DNA of 34,723 nucleotides from Microcystis aeruginosa W13-11 (GCA_009995705.1 JAADBR010000041.1:1-34723), one strand, 5' to 3'; positions 7,594-15,809 are shown, counted from the first letter of the stretch. Notes: generated by a model from the letters alone, not told the origin. Numbers and translations: made by a program.

Positions 7594-8071
7594 CGTCATT
7601 GCCGATACATCACCGATTCAATACCTCTATCAGACTAACTTACTTGACTTACTACCGAACTTTTACGGACAGATAATTATTCCTTTTTCAGTAGCTCAAG
7701 AGTTAGCCGTTGGAAAAGCTTCTGGAATCTCTTTACCTGATATAACCTCCTTAAGTTGGATAATTATTCAACAAGCAAAATCAGTTTCTCTTTTACCCCT
7801 TGTCACTGATTTAGGAAAAGGAGAAAAAGAAGTATTAGCTTTAGCAATAGAAATTCCCGATTCTCTCGCTTTACTTGATGATGGCTTGGCGAGACGATAT
7901 GCAAATTTATTAGGAATAAAACTCACTGGCACAATGGGAATATTATTAAAGGCTAAACAAAATGGTTATCTACACCGTATTGAGCCAATTCTTAATCAAC
8001 TAGAATTGCTGAAGTTTCGCTTAGATGCGACTACTCGTACTTCTGTGTTAAAATTAGCTGGTGAAGGATAG
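7586..8071 (+). CDS. DUF3368 PIN-domain ribonuclease toxin
   Basis: A 161-residue PIN-fold protein with the acidic residues expected of a Mg-dependent RNase: the aspartate in VIADTSPIQYL, the glutamate in SVAQELAVG, the pair in ALLDDGLARRYA and a following TGTMGILLKAK segment typical of DUF3368. The family acts as the toxin of UPF0175 modules, probably cleaving RNA when antitoxin is lost. Translation is coupled to the antitoxin through the eight-base overlap. The pair lies between the two FGE-domain genes, so it may stabilise the island. No truncation is seen. Confidence 0.85.
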   Translation: MPNVIADTSPIQYLYQTNLLDLLPNFYGQIIIPFSVAQELAVGKASGISLPDITSLSWIIIQQAKSVSLLPLVTDLGKGEKEVLALAIEIPDSLALLDDGLARRYANLLGIKLTGTMGILLKAKQNGYLHRIEPILNQLELLKFRLDATTRTSVLKLAGEG

Positions 8072-8132
8072 AGTATAAAATCAATTTTTAATTTAATTAT
8101 AATTACTTACTTAGGGCTTGCTGAAAAAGTAC

Positions 8133-8196
8133 GGGCGAAGCATTCGGATAGAAAATCTACGGTTTCACCGATAGGTTATGCCCGAATGCTTCGCCC
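8133..8196. repeat. hairpin repeat (15-bp perfect inverted repeat)
   Basis: gggcgaagcattcgg (8133-8147) is matched by its exact complement ccgaatgcttcgccc (8182-8196), with a 34-bp loop. It follows agggcttgctgaaaaagt, which resembles the ends of common cyanobacterial insertion sequences. This looks like an intergenic repeat or IS-end remnant between the toxin gene and the second FGE gene. It could also act as a transcriptional barrier. Confidence 0.7.
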
Positions 8197-8273
8197 CTAC
8201 AGGACGCGGCCGATACAGAACACTAAAACCCTTACCTCGTCTATATTTCACATTTATTCAGTAAACTCTACTT

Positions 8274-9074
8274 ATGCCTACAATAATCATCCAAAAGACC
8301 CAAAAACGTCTTTTAATCTATAGAGAAAAACTCACTGATGACCTAGACATAGAATTAGTCAAAATACCGTCGGGAACCTTTACAATGGGTTCTTCAGAAC
8401 AAGAAAGTAGTAGTAAAAGTGAAAAGCCTCAACACAACGTCACCCTGAAAAACTTCTTGATGGGTATTTATCCCATTACCCAAGCTCAATGGTTATATAT
8501 TGCCCAAAGAGAAGATTTAAAAGTAGAGCAAGATTTAGAACCAGAGCCATCGGAGTTTAAAGGCAGCACAAACCCCGTTGAAAGGGTAAGTTGGTTAGAT
8601 GCTGTGGAATTTTGCCAAAGGCTCTCTAAATTAAGTAAAAGAAAATATAGGCTACCAACGGAAGCTGAGTGGGAGTACGCTTGTCGAGCGCAAACCAAAC
8701 CCTTAAATCTCGACAAAGGAGAAACCTACCCCCCCTATCACTTTGGGGAAATTCTTACCCCACATTTAGCCAACTATGATAACAATCTCCAAAAAACCAC
8801 CCCTGTTGGGCAATTCTACGCCAACGACTTTGGTTTATATGATATGCACGGAAATGTCTGGGAGTGGTGTCAAGATGATTGGTGCGAAAACTATGAGGAG
8901 ATAAGAAAGAGCAAAAAACAGCAAAATCAGGCATATAAAGCTCTGCGGGGCGGTTCTTGGTACAGCAATCCGAATCTCTGCCGTTCCGCTTACCGCAGCA
9001 GCAACCTCCGCCGCGTCGACCGCCACTACGACTACGGTTTTCGGGTGGTGTGCGTATTCGGGAGGACTTTGTAA
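8274..9074 (+). CDS. stand-alone FGE-like (SUMF1/C-type lectin) protein, candidate DGR target
   Basis: This 266-residue protein is almost entirely one formylglycine-generating-enzyme-like domain, from about residue 28 (ELVKIPSGTFTMGSS) through RLPTEAEWEYACRA and YDMHGNVWEWCQDDW to ALRGGSW. It is a close paralogue of the C-terminal domain of the vWA protein: the segment PITQAQWLYIAQREDLKVE is identical in both. In human FGE two active-site cysteines lie in the equivalent C-terminal region. The position of the first appears to correspond to a variable codon here (Phe in one copy, Ser in the other), so oxidase activity is unlikely. Its last 47 codons make up the candidate variable region. No signal peptide is seen. 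It probably binds variable ligands and may feed the three-gene system upstream. Confidence 0.85.
   Translation: MPTIIIQKTQKRLLIYREKLTDDLDIELVKIPSGTFTMGSSEQESSSKSEKPQHNVTLKNFLMGIYPITQAQWLYIAQREDLKVEQDLEPEPSEFKGSTNPVERVSWLDAVEFCQRLSKLSKRKYRLPTEAEWEYACRAQTKPLNLDKGETYPPYHFGEILTPHLANYDNNLQKTTPVGQFYANDFGLYDMHGNVWEWCQDDWCENYEEIRKSKKQQNQAYKALRGGSWYSNPNLCRSAYRSSNLRRVDRHYDYGFRVVCVFGRTL
8934..9074 (+). other. candidate DGR variable region VR2 (3' end of FGE gene)
   Basis: Partner of VR1. The core variable stretch is 8964-9032 (23 codons), flanked by an identical 5' segment (gctctgcggggcggttcttg) and an identical 42-base 3' segment running to the stop. Codons such as AGC, AAT, CTC, TAC, AGC, AGC, AAC, GAC and CAC differ from VR1 at positions 1 and 2 while third-position C is kept. 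Of the 12 differing codons only CCG/CCT is synonymous, the reverse of neutral drift. Confidence 0.8.
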
Positions 9075-9137
9075 CCCTTTTTCTCTTTTTTCTCTTTTTA
9101 CCCTTTTTCGATTTTTTTGAGCAAATGTACTATATGT
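9075..9137 (+). other. conserved pyrimidine-rich tail after VR2
   Basis: Near-identical to the tail after VR1: a C/T-only run, a short cgattttttt stretch and then caaatgtactatat. It keeps its length with only substitutions. Identity drops right after tgtactatat, which marks the right border of the duplicated or homing unit. Confidence 0.45.
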
Positions 9138-9165
9138 GTACTATAAAAGGATTGAGAGAATTATC

Positions 9166-9267
9166 ATGAGTAGAAAACGGGTTACTCAACGGATTTAGGA
9201 TAAATTGCTTGTTGATGCGAGACAAGAGGCAATAGTAAAGGGATTGGGGGAAGTTCGGCTAATCTAA
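9166..9267 (+). pseudogene. small ORF remnant with internal stop
   Basis: An ATG at 9166 reads MSRKRVTQRI, hits TAG, then continues in frame as DKLLVDARQEAIVKGLGEV to a TAA at 9265. Protein-like composition on both sides of one stop suggests the decayed end of a gene, but it is too short to name. Confidence 0.25.
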
Positions 9268-9317
9268 GAATAAGCGGTTTAAACGCGTCTTAGCTTACAT
9301 CAACAGCCACTCAGTTA

Positions 9318-10247
9318 TTAGTATTCTCCCCCATCATTGTTTTTCTGGTCTAAAACATGATTATAGATCACACTTTTGAGAGATTGCCAAAAGGGAACTA
9401 ATAAAATATTCAGAAGTAAGAAAATAGTAGTCAGACCATAGAAAAACATCGCCGTTTGTTGGAAAAAAAGAGGATTTTCCGTGAGCGTTTGCCAGTACTC
9501 CGAAGAATTGACCGAAAAGAAAAAGAGAATTTTGACCGAAAAGAAAAAGAGAATTGAAGCCAAAGCCCCTGACAGAAGATAAACTGAAATAATTAATAAA
9601 CTGGCAATAAATATCAGCATCAGCCCCACAATTCTCCAAGCCGAGTTTTTAGTTAAATGCCAAGCTCTCTTGATTGCTTGCCAACTGCCTAAATTATCTT
9701 CAATTACTAAGGGCAATTCGGCAATGTAAATGCGAGCAGATAACCAAAGGAAGAAAAAAGGAAGACAGAAAAAAGCCAGTAAAATAAGCAATACACCAAG
9801 GATAGGGATAAAACTTACTAGCACCAGAGACAGCGATATTGCCAAGATTATTGCCGCTCCCAACAAACCGATCAAAACCTGCATCCACCACAAGCGCCAC
9901 ATTTTCGGCTTAACTTTTTTTTCCGCTTGTCCGGCAGTTTCTGGCTGATAAATGATGTCTTGAAAAGCTAATCGTGAGATAACCGCATTATTGAAAAGAT
10001 ACTTAGCGGCCGAGAAAATTTGTATCGGGAAAAGAAATAAACGTAAACCGATATCGCTGCCTTGTTCGGGGGTAATTGTTTGATAAAGTAATTGACTGAG
10101 AATTAATTGCAAAACTAAGGGAAAAAGCGACCACAAACAGGCGCGGACAGCAAAGAATACATAAGTTGGAAAGCGATCGCGATAAAGACGGAAGGCAGTA
10201 TTAATCGTATTGCCAATAGTCAAAGGAGCGATGGAATTGTTAGTCAC
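9318..10247 (-). CDS. multi-pass membrane protein, function unknown
   Basis: A 309-residue hydrophobic protein with about six membrane segments (for example around residues 36-50, 136-165, 205-230 and 265-290). An N-terminal IGNTINTAFRLYRDRF resembles the start of bacterial membrane proteins related to the glycerophosphodiester phosphodiesterase membrane domain. It contains an in-frame 24-bp tandem duplication (9508-9555) that repeats ILFFFSVK/N inside a membrane segment. It stands alone between degraded sequence on both sides. The ATG at 10247 is the natural start. No enzymatic motif is visible. Confidence 0.7.
   Translation of the reverse strand: MTNNSIAPLTIGNTINTAFRLYRDRFPTYVFFAVRACLWSLFPLVLQLILSQLLYQTITPEQGSDIGLRLFLFPIQIFSAAKYLFNNAVISRLAFQDIIYQPETAGQAEKKVKPKMWRLWWMQVLIGLLGAAIILAISLSLVLVSFIPILGVLLILLAFFCLPFFFLWLSARIYIAELPLVIEDNLGSWQAIKRAWHLTKNSAWRIVGLMLIFIASLLIISVYLLSGALASILFFFSVKILFFFSVNSSEYWQTLTENPLFFQQTAMFFYGLTTIFLLLNILLVPFWQSLKSVIYNHVLDQKNNDGGEY
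9508..9555. repeat. 24-bp perfect tandem duplication inside the membrane protein gene
   Basis: Two identical 24-bp units (9508-9531 and 9532-9555, beginning ttgaccgaaaag) sit head to tail. They add eight residues to a membrane segment without breaking the frame. Slippage is the simplest origin. Confidence 0.85.
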
Positions 10248-10412
10248 GGTGGGACTCCTTATAGAATGCCACCACTATACTAGGTTAAGTAACTAATAAC
10301 AGCTAAAAACTTCCAATTTAATCAATATTTCCAGCTAAGACAACAATTTTGCTAAAGTGGTAGAATTTGGCCAACGATTCAATTCCCCAGTGGAGAAATT
10401 GCGATCGCATTG

Positions 10413-10631
10413 ATGGTCTTAACTCCCTTGGCATTCGGTTCGCGCATGGTAGTAACCGGAGATGTCACTCAAACCGATTTACCGCAACCACAGGAATCGG
10501 GGTTAATTGCCGCTCAAAAAATCCTAAAATCAGTAGAAGGGATCGCTTTTTCTTACCTATCGCGGGCCGATGTGGTGCGTCATCCCTTAGTACAAAAAAT
10601 CGTCTCAGCCTAGGAACAGCACGAAAAATAA
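10413..10631 (+). pseudogene. phoH: C-terminal remnant of a PhoH-family ATPase gene
   Basis: In frame from the ATG at 10413 the translation has the PhoH C-terminus: MVLTPLAFGSRMVVTGD, TQTDLP, then ILKSVEGIAF and VVRHPLVQKIVSA. A TAG (10611-10613) interrupts where relatives have tyrosine, and the frame continues EQHEK to TAA at 10629. The Walker A part and everything before the VLT segment are missing, and the sequence upstream does not continue the homology. The gene is therefore truncated at its 5' end and also carries a late nonsense codon. PhoH proteins are phosphate-starvation-associated ATPases. An intact copy presumably exists elsewhere. Confidence 0.8.
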
Positions 10632-10637
10632 CAGATT

Positions 10638-11606
10638 ATGGATATTAAACATGGTTTCGTCGATGCGGTGGGTAATACTCCCCTAATTCGTCTTAATAGT
10701 TTTAGCGAGGAAACTGGCTGCGAGATTCTCGGTAAGGCCGAATTTCTTAACCCCGGTGGTTCGGTCAAGGATCGGGCCGCTTTATATATTATCCAAGAAG
10801 CGGAAAAAGCTGGCATTCTCCAACCAGGGGGAACCGTCGTCGAAGGAACCGCCGGCAATACTGGCATCGGTTTGGCCCATATCTGCAATGCTAAGGGTTA
10901 TAAATGCCTGATTATCATTCCCGATACCCAATCCCAAGAGAAAATCGACCTCTTAAGAACCCTTGGCGCGGAAGTGCGTACTGTTCCCGCCGTTCCCTAC
11001 CGAGATGCCAATAATTACGTTAAATTATCGGGGAGATTGGCCACTGAGATGGAAAATGCTATCTGGGCCAATCAATTCGATAATCTGGCTAATCGTCGCG
11101 CTCACTACGAAACCACCGGCCGGGAAATCTGGGAACAAACCGACGGTAAAATTGACGCTTGGGTGGCTGCCACAGGAACTGGGGGAACCTACGCGGGGGT
11201 GGCGATGTTTTTAAAAGACCAAAATCCCCAGGTGCGTTGCGTGGTGGCGGATCCGATGGGTAGCGGTTTATATAGTTATGTGAAAACTGGGACAATTACC
11301 CTGGAAGGTAGTTCAATTACTGAAGGAATTGGTAATAGTCGTATTACGGCTAATATGGAAGGCGTACCCATAGATGATGCCATTCAAATTGATGATCCCA
11401 CTGCCATCAAAGTTGTTTATCAACTATTACAAAAAGATGGTTTATTTATGGGGGGTTCTGTGGGTATTAATGTTGGTGCTGCGGTAGCTTTAGCTAAACA
11501 AATGGGACCAGGCCACACTATTGTTACTGTTCTGTGTGATGGTGGGTCCCGTTATCAATCTCGTTTATATAATCCTCAATGGTTGGCTGAGAAAGGATTG
11601 GCTTAA
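10638..11606 (+). CDS. cysK: cysteine synthase (O-acetylserine sulfhydrylase)
   Basis: A 322-residue fold-type II PLP enzyme. Lysine 44 in NPGGSVKDRA forms the internal Schiff base, TAGNTG (71-76) is the substrate loop, and GTGGT (180-184) binds the cofactor phosphate. It joins O-acetylserine and sulfide to make cysteine. Family members usually read TSGNTG, so the alanine in TAGNTG is a small departure shared with some CysK-like and CBS-like enzymes. A specialised sulfhydrylase or CBS-like role cannot be excluded. The gene starts six bases after the PhoH remnant ends and is followed by rsmG after 28 bp containing tgataactgataactga repeats. cysK or cysM is a family-level name. Confidence 0.85.
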   Translation: MDIKHGFVDAVGNTPLIRLNSFSEETGCEILGKAEFLNPGGSVKDRAALYIIQEAEKAGILQPGGTVVEGTAGNTGIGLAHICNAKGYKCLIIIPDTQSQEKIDLLRTLGAEVRTVPAVPYRDANNYVKLSGRLATEMENAIWANQFDNLANRRAHYETTGREIWEQTDGKIDAWVAATGTGGTYAGVAMFLKDQNPQVRCVVADPMGSGLYSYVKTGTITLEGSSITEGIGNSRITANMEGVPIDDAIQIDDPTAIKVVYQLLQKDGLFMGGSVGINVGAAVALAKQMGPGHTIVTVLCDGGSRYQSRLYNPQWLAEKGLA

Positions 11607-11611
11607 ATTGT

Positions 11612-11631
11612 ACTGATAACTGATAACTGAA
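11612..11631. repeat. short heptanucleotide tandem repeat (AACTGAT type)
   Basis: The cysK-rsmG gap holds actgataactgataactga. The same heptamer recurs at 26334-26362. Such short tandemly repeated repetitive sequences are common between cyanobacterial genes. No function is evident here. Confidence 0.6.
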
Positions 11632-11634
11632 TTA

Positions 11635-12312
11635 ATGATCCTTCCTGAATTATTTGACCTTTGGCAAGAAACCCTAGAATGGCAACCCGATGGGGCCATA
11701 CAAGCGCGATTTCAACAACTTTATGATTTGATTTTAGAGGGTAATCAACGTTTTAATCTCACCCGAATTACCCAACCAGAGGAGTTTTGGGAAAAACATC
11801 TTTGGGATTCTTTATCGGGTTTAGTTTGGTTACAAAAATCCCAGCCAGATCTATCGACAAAATCCCTATCAGTCATCGATTTGGGGACCGGGGCCGGGTT
11901 TCCGGGGCTGCCAATTGCGATCGCATATCCCCATTGGTCGGTGACTCTCTTGGATTCCACCCAAAAAAAGATTAATTTTCTTGAAGAAGTTATTGACAAA
12001 TCAGAGTTAAATAACACGAAAACTCGTTTAGGTCGGGCGGAAATCGTCGGGAAAAACCCTAAACATAACTGTGCTTATGATATCGTCTGTTTGCGAGCGG
12101 TAGGTAATGTGGATATCTGTGTTAACTATGCTTTGCCTTTCCTGAAAAAGACCGGAATCGCTATTCTCTATCGTGGTCAGTGGTCCGCGCAGGATAGTTT
12201 AAGTTTAGAGGAGAATCTAAGGAAAGCCGGCGGTAAAATCCTCGAAATTGCCAGTTTTACCACTCCCTTAAGCCAAAGCGTCCGTCATTGTCTATATATC
12301 GGCAAGGGATAA
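11635..12312 (+). CDS. rsmG: 16S rRNA (guanine-N7) methyltransferase RsmG (GidB)
   Basis: A 225-residue Rossmann-fold methyltransferase with the RsmG signature VIDLGTGAGFPGLPIAI (about residues 80-96) for S-adenosylmethionine binding, preceded by NLTRI and FWEKHLWDSL typical of the family. RsmG adds N7-methylguanosine to the 530 loop of 16S rRNA. Length is normal for the family. It lies 28 bp after cysK and may share its transcript. It converges with the antiporter gene with only two bases between stops. Confidence 0.93.
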   Translation: MILPELFDLWQETLEWQPDGAIQARFQQLYDLILEGNQRFNLTRITQPEEFWEKHLWDSLSGLVWLQKSQPDLSTKSLSVIDLGTGAGFPGLPIAIAYPHWSVTLLDSTQKKINFLEEVIDKSELNNTKTRLGRAEIVGKNPKHNCAYDIVCLRAVGNVDICVNYALPFLKKTGIAILYRGQWSAQDSLSLEENLRKAGGKILEIASFTTPLSQSVRHCLYIGKG

Positions 12313-12314
12313 CT

Positions 12315-13403
12315 CTAAGCGGTGAGAGGATGGAAAAAGAAAGCCAAGGCCAGGATAGTATATGTAGCTAAGAGTAACATTCCTTCTAACCAATTCGATC
12401 GCCCATCACTACTAATCGAATTAGCCAACCACACCGCCACGGCCACTGCCACCAACTCAAAGGGATTAAAATTTAGATCCATGGGCTGACCGATAATATA
12501 ACCCATGATAACCAAAACCGGAGCCACAAACAGGGCGATCTGCATACTGGAACCGACGGCCACAGATACCGATAGATCCATTTTATTCTTAAGGGCGACG
12601 GTGACGGCCGTAGCGTGTTCGGCCGCATTACCGATAATAGGCAAAAGAATCACCCCAGTAAACAGCGCCGTTAAACCTAGCTGTTCCGTAGCCTCCTCTA
12701 GGGATGCCACCAATAACTCCGATTCTACGGCCACAGCGATGGTAACGGTCAATAAAATCAAAGACCAAAACCAGATTTTCGGCTTTGCGGCGCTTTCTGT
12801 GGCGCTTTCCTCCTCAATACCGGCAATCCCGACATCGTAGAGATAGGTGTGGGTTTTCATGGAAAACAAGAGACTTAAACCATAGACGAAAATTAACACC
12901 GCTGCCACGGCCACGGATAGACGTTGCAGGACTGGTTCCCCCACTCCCGTGGAGGTAAATTGCACGGCAGTGGGTAAAAGGAGCGCCACCACCGCTAAAT
13001 TCATAGCTGAAGCGTTTAAACGAGCAGTTATCGGTTGAAATTCCTGTTCTTTGAAGCGTAAACCGCCTAAAAACATCGATAATCCCATAACCAAGAGTAA
13101 ATTACCGATAATTGAGCCAGTAATCGTCGCTTTTACCACATCGATGAACCCTTCCCGCAAAGCGACATAGGCGAGAATTAATTCTGTGGCATTGCCAAAG
13201 GTGGCATTCATCAAACCGCCAATATTTGGCCCAACCACCACCGCAATCGCTTCCGTGGCTTCCCCCATGTAGGCCGCTAGGGGGATAATGGCTAGACAAG
13301 CGGTGATAAAAACAACTGTTCCGCCCCAGTGTAACAGGGAACCGGCGATCGATAGCGGCACAAAAATTAATAAGATGGCGAAAATGGTATTTTTGCTTAA
13401 CAT
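12315..13403 (-). CDS. Ca2+/H+ antiporter, CAX family
   Basis: A 362-residue protein with about 11 membrane segments and the two CAX alpha-repeat motifs: GNATELILAYVALREG with SIIGNLLLVMG in the first half, and GNAAEHATAVTVALKNKMD with SMQIALFVAP in the second. Family members export Ca2+ from the cytoplasm using the proton gradient and support salt and calcium tolerance in cyanobacteria. The glutamates of GNATE and GNAAE are in place. It is convergent with rsmG. It may share a promoter with the YdcF-like gene upstream on the same strand (27-nt gap). Confidence 0.93.
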   Translation of the reverse strand: MLSKNTIFAILLIFVPLSIAGSLLHWGGTVVFITACLAIIPLAAYMGEATEAIAVVVGPNIGGLMNATFGNATELILAYVALREGFIDVVKATITGSIIGNLLLVMGLSMFLGGLRFKEQEFQPITARLNASAMNLAVVALLLPTAVQFTSTGVGEPVLQRLSVAVAAVLIFVYGLSLLFSMKTHTYLYDVGIAGIEEESATESAAKPKIWFWSLILLTVTIAVAVESELLVASLEEATEQLGLTALFTGVILLPIIGNAAEHATAVTVALKNKMDLSVSVAVGSSMQIALFVAPVLVIMGYIIGQPMDLNFNPFELVAVAVAVWLANSISSDGRSNWLEGMLLLATYTILALAFFFHPLTA

Positions 13404-13430
13404 AAAGTGGTTGATTTTGTCAAGATAATT

Positions 13431-14063
13431 TTATTTTGATTGGGTTGGGAACTGAGGGGGACTAGAATCGGATTCTAGCCAAAATTCCCCGGTAGAACCG
13501 GTTATTATCCATAATATTGCCCTAAAACCGTCTCTGAGGGACTTTTCTAGGGGTTCGGGGGGTGATTGGGAGGGAACAGTCACCGGTTTAATCACAATTC
13601 CGCGACTACCAAAAACAATTTCTCCCACTAATCGCGCCCTTCTCATGTGATTATCGGAAGTGACTAGATAGACACTATCAATACCTTGGGCTTTCAGTTG
13701 ATCGGCTAGGCTAGTAAAATTAGTGACAGTATCTCGCGCATTGTAATCGAGATGGAGACGTTTTAGGGGAATTCCCGCTTTTTTAAAAATCTTTTGCACA
13801 TATCGTCGCGGACTACCGGAAGACACCCAAATCGGTAGATCGGGATATTCCTTCGCTAATTTTGCCGCAAAACGTTCTCGATCGGCATGACCTCCCAAAA
13901 CAAAAATCGCTTCCGGTTTTAGCCACTGCTGACGTAAATCGTGGTATAACCAGCCTAAACCCGCCAAAATTAGCGGAATAGCCAGCAATTTTAACCTAAA
14001 TTTGCCTAACTTCCCTTGCGGAGAAACTCGCTTTTTTCTCTGAGAATTAGCCTTGAGAACCAT
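13431..14063 (-). CDS. YdcF-like (DUF218) envelope protein
   Basis: A 210-residue protein with a basic N-terminus and one membrane anchor (about residues 24-42), then a DUF218 domain: AIFVLGGHADRERFAAKLA, WVSSGSPRRYV, NARDTVTNFTSLADQL and VYLVTSDNHMRRARLV. The conserved acidic and histidine residues of the fold are present. DUF218 proteins face the outside of the membrane and are linked to envelope or vancomycin-type sensitivity in other bacteria, with no firm reaction known. The C-terminus ends in a low-complexity SSPPQFPTQSK. Its stop is 27 nt before the CAX start on the same strand. Confidence 0.85.
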   Translation of the reverse strand: MVLKANSQRKKRVSPQGKLGKFRLKLLAIPLILAGLGWLYHDLRQQWLKPEAIFVLGGHADRERFAAKLAKEYPDLPIWVSSGSPRRYVQKIFKKAGIPLKRLHLDYNARDTVTNFTSLADQLKAQGIDSVYLVTSDNHMRRARLVGEIVFGSRGIVIKPVTVPSQSPPEPLEKSLRDGFRAILWIITGSTGEFWLESDSSPPQFPTQSK

Positions 14064-14220
14064 ATAACAGTGATCGGTGAGCGGTTGTCAGCCTTCAGCT
14101 TTGTGGATTAAAGTGATCGAGGGTGAGGATCATCGAACCCACATTGACGTAGGAGATAGGGATTTTACTCCCTAACTGACTGATAATTTTCCCAGAACTC
14201 AGGTTGATTGATGCGGTCGC

Positions 14221-15705
14221 TTACATACCCCACCAACGGGCCACCGCTTCGGGAAGGGGGAGCAAAATACTTAATAACAAAGCCAGGGAAAATAGACCTA
14301 ATAAATCTCGTTTATTATCCAATTCGCTGACATCATTTAAAGCAGGTTGATCGCTGACTGGCATTAATAAGAGAATAACCGCCCAGAGTAAAAAATCTGG
14401 CTGCACTAGAGCTAAAATAAACATGAATAATCGAGCTAATTGACCGATAATTATGGCGGTTTTCTGTCCATACATGGCGTGAACAATATGACCACCATCC
14501 AATTGACCCACGGGCATTAAATTTAGGGCTGTAACGATAATTCCCACATAACCAGCTACCGCTAAAGGATGTAAATGGATGGCTTTTCCTGCGATTAAAT
14601 TACTGCCGAGAGCTAGTTTAGCTACGATAGACAAGAAAAAAGAAAACTGCGGATTTAAGGCCTGAAAATTTAATAAACTGCTTTGATTAGTTAGGGGAAC
14701 TATTTCCGAGAGGGACAATCCCCAAAATAGTAGAGGAATAGCGATAATTATACCCCCCAAAGGCCCAGCCACCGCCACATCAAATAAAGCTTTGCGGGTG
14801 GGTACAGAGGAGCGCATTTGAATAAAAGCCCCGAAGGTGCCGAGGAAGAAAGGAATGGGGATAAAATAGGGCAAAGTAGTTTTAATTTTATATTTAACTG
14901 CTGTCAAATAATGACTGAATTCGTGCAGTCCTAAAATAGCAATTAAGCCCAAACTGTAGGGTAAACCTTGCCATAATAAACTAGGATTATTTTCTAATTG
15001 TTGGGCGGTAATGCCACTTAATCCCACACCGATAACCGTGGTGGTTAAGAGAGTTAATAACAATAAACCCAGGGCAAGAAAGGGGCGAGTAATTTTTTCA
15101 GTTTCTATAGTTTCTGTTTTTTGCTGCCAAGGGTTAGCCACAAGAGCGAAAAAAGGTTGTCCCTGAAAACTTTCTTGGAAAAGCAATAAAAAGCGATCGC
15201 CAAAAACCTTTTCCACATTGTTTTTAATCACTTGATAAGCTTCTTCGGGAACCGCTCGCAATTTACCCCGACAGAGAATTGCTTGGGGACGATAATCGAT
15301 ATTTTGTAGATAATAAATACCCCAAGGAAAACAATCTCTTAGGGATTTTTCCTCTTCGGCAGTGATCGGTTTTAAATCATTTTTAGGTGCAGGATTATCA
15401 ATATTTTCTAGGACTAAATTCCCTTGTTTCGGTGGTGATGGGGGACCTTCTTGGGGAGTAACCCGACCTTTTTGTACTAACCACCAGTACAAGAAAGGGC
15501 AGATCACAAAGGGGCCGAACAGCAAAAATGCCGGCATGGGGGTATCCTCTCCATAGATTAACGTCCACCCCGTCCAAATTAGAGCCGGAGTCATCAGGAC
15601 TAACCAAATTAACCATATTGGTGTTGTCGTGACTTTGGCCACGCTACGCTTGACGATAAAATAGGTGAAACCGCCAAGAATCCCTAATAACAACCACATT
15701 TCCAT
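14221..15705 (-). CDS. site-2 protease family membrane metalloprotease (EGY-like)
   Basis: A 494-residue M50 protease. The zinc motif is HEFSH (residues 261-265), and the third ligand is D403 in PVGQLDGGH. It has two N-terminal membrane segments, then a soluble domain at about 95-205 (LRDCFPWGIYYLQNIDYRP...) like that of plastid EGY proteins, then the protease core, where FIQMRSSVPTRKALFDVAVAGPLGG is typical of the EGY branch. Such proteases cut membrane proteins inside the bilayer, sometimes to release anti-sigma factors; the target here is unknown. The frame stays open for 41 codons after the stop (see findings). Confidence 0.92.
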   Translation of the reverse strand: MEMWLLLGILGGFTYFIVKRSVAKVTTTPIWLIWLVLMTPALIWTGWTLIYGEDTPMPAFLLFGPFVICPFLYWWLVQKGRVTPQEGPPSPPKQGNLVLENIDNPAPKNDLKPITAEEEKSLRDCFPWGIYYLQNIDYRPQAILCRGKLRAVPEEAYQVIKNNVEKVFGDRFLLLFQESFQGQPFFALVANPWQQKTETIETEKITRPFLALGLLLLTLLTTTVIGVGLSGITAQQLENNPSLLWQGLPYSLGLIAILGLHEFSHYLTAVKYKIKTTLPYFIPIPFFLGTFGAFIQMRSSVPTRKALFDVAVAGPLGGIIIAIPLLFWGLSLSEIVPLTNQSSLLNFQALNPQFSFFLSIVAKLALGSNLIAGKAIHLHPLAVAGYVGIIVTALNLMPVGQLDGGHIVHAMYGQKTAIIIGQLARLFMFILALVQPDFLLWAVILLLMPVSDQPALNDVSELDNKRDLLGLFSLALLLSILLPLPEAVARWWGM

Positions 15706-15809
15706 ATCGGCTCTTTTCTCTTGAATAAAAAGCGGCTAATTTCAGCCAGCCCGGTCATTGATCGTGCTAAGTTATAAACCGCATTGATTGTGATTTGGAT
15801 AGGCAAACC

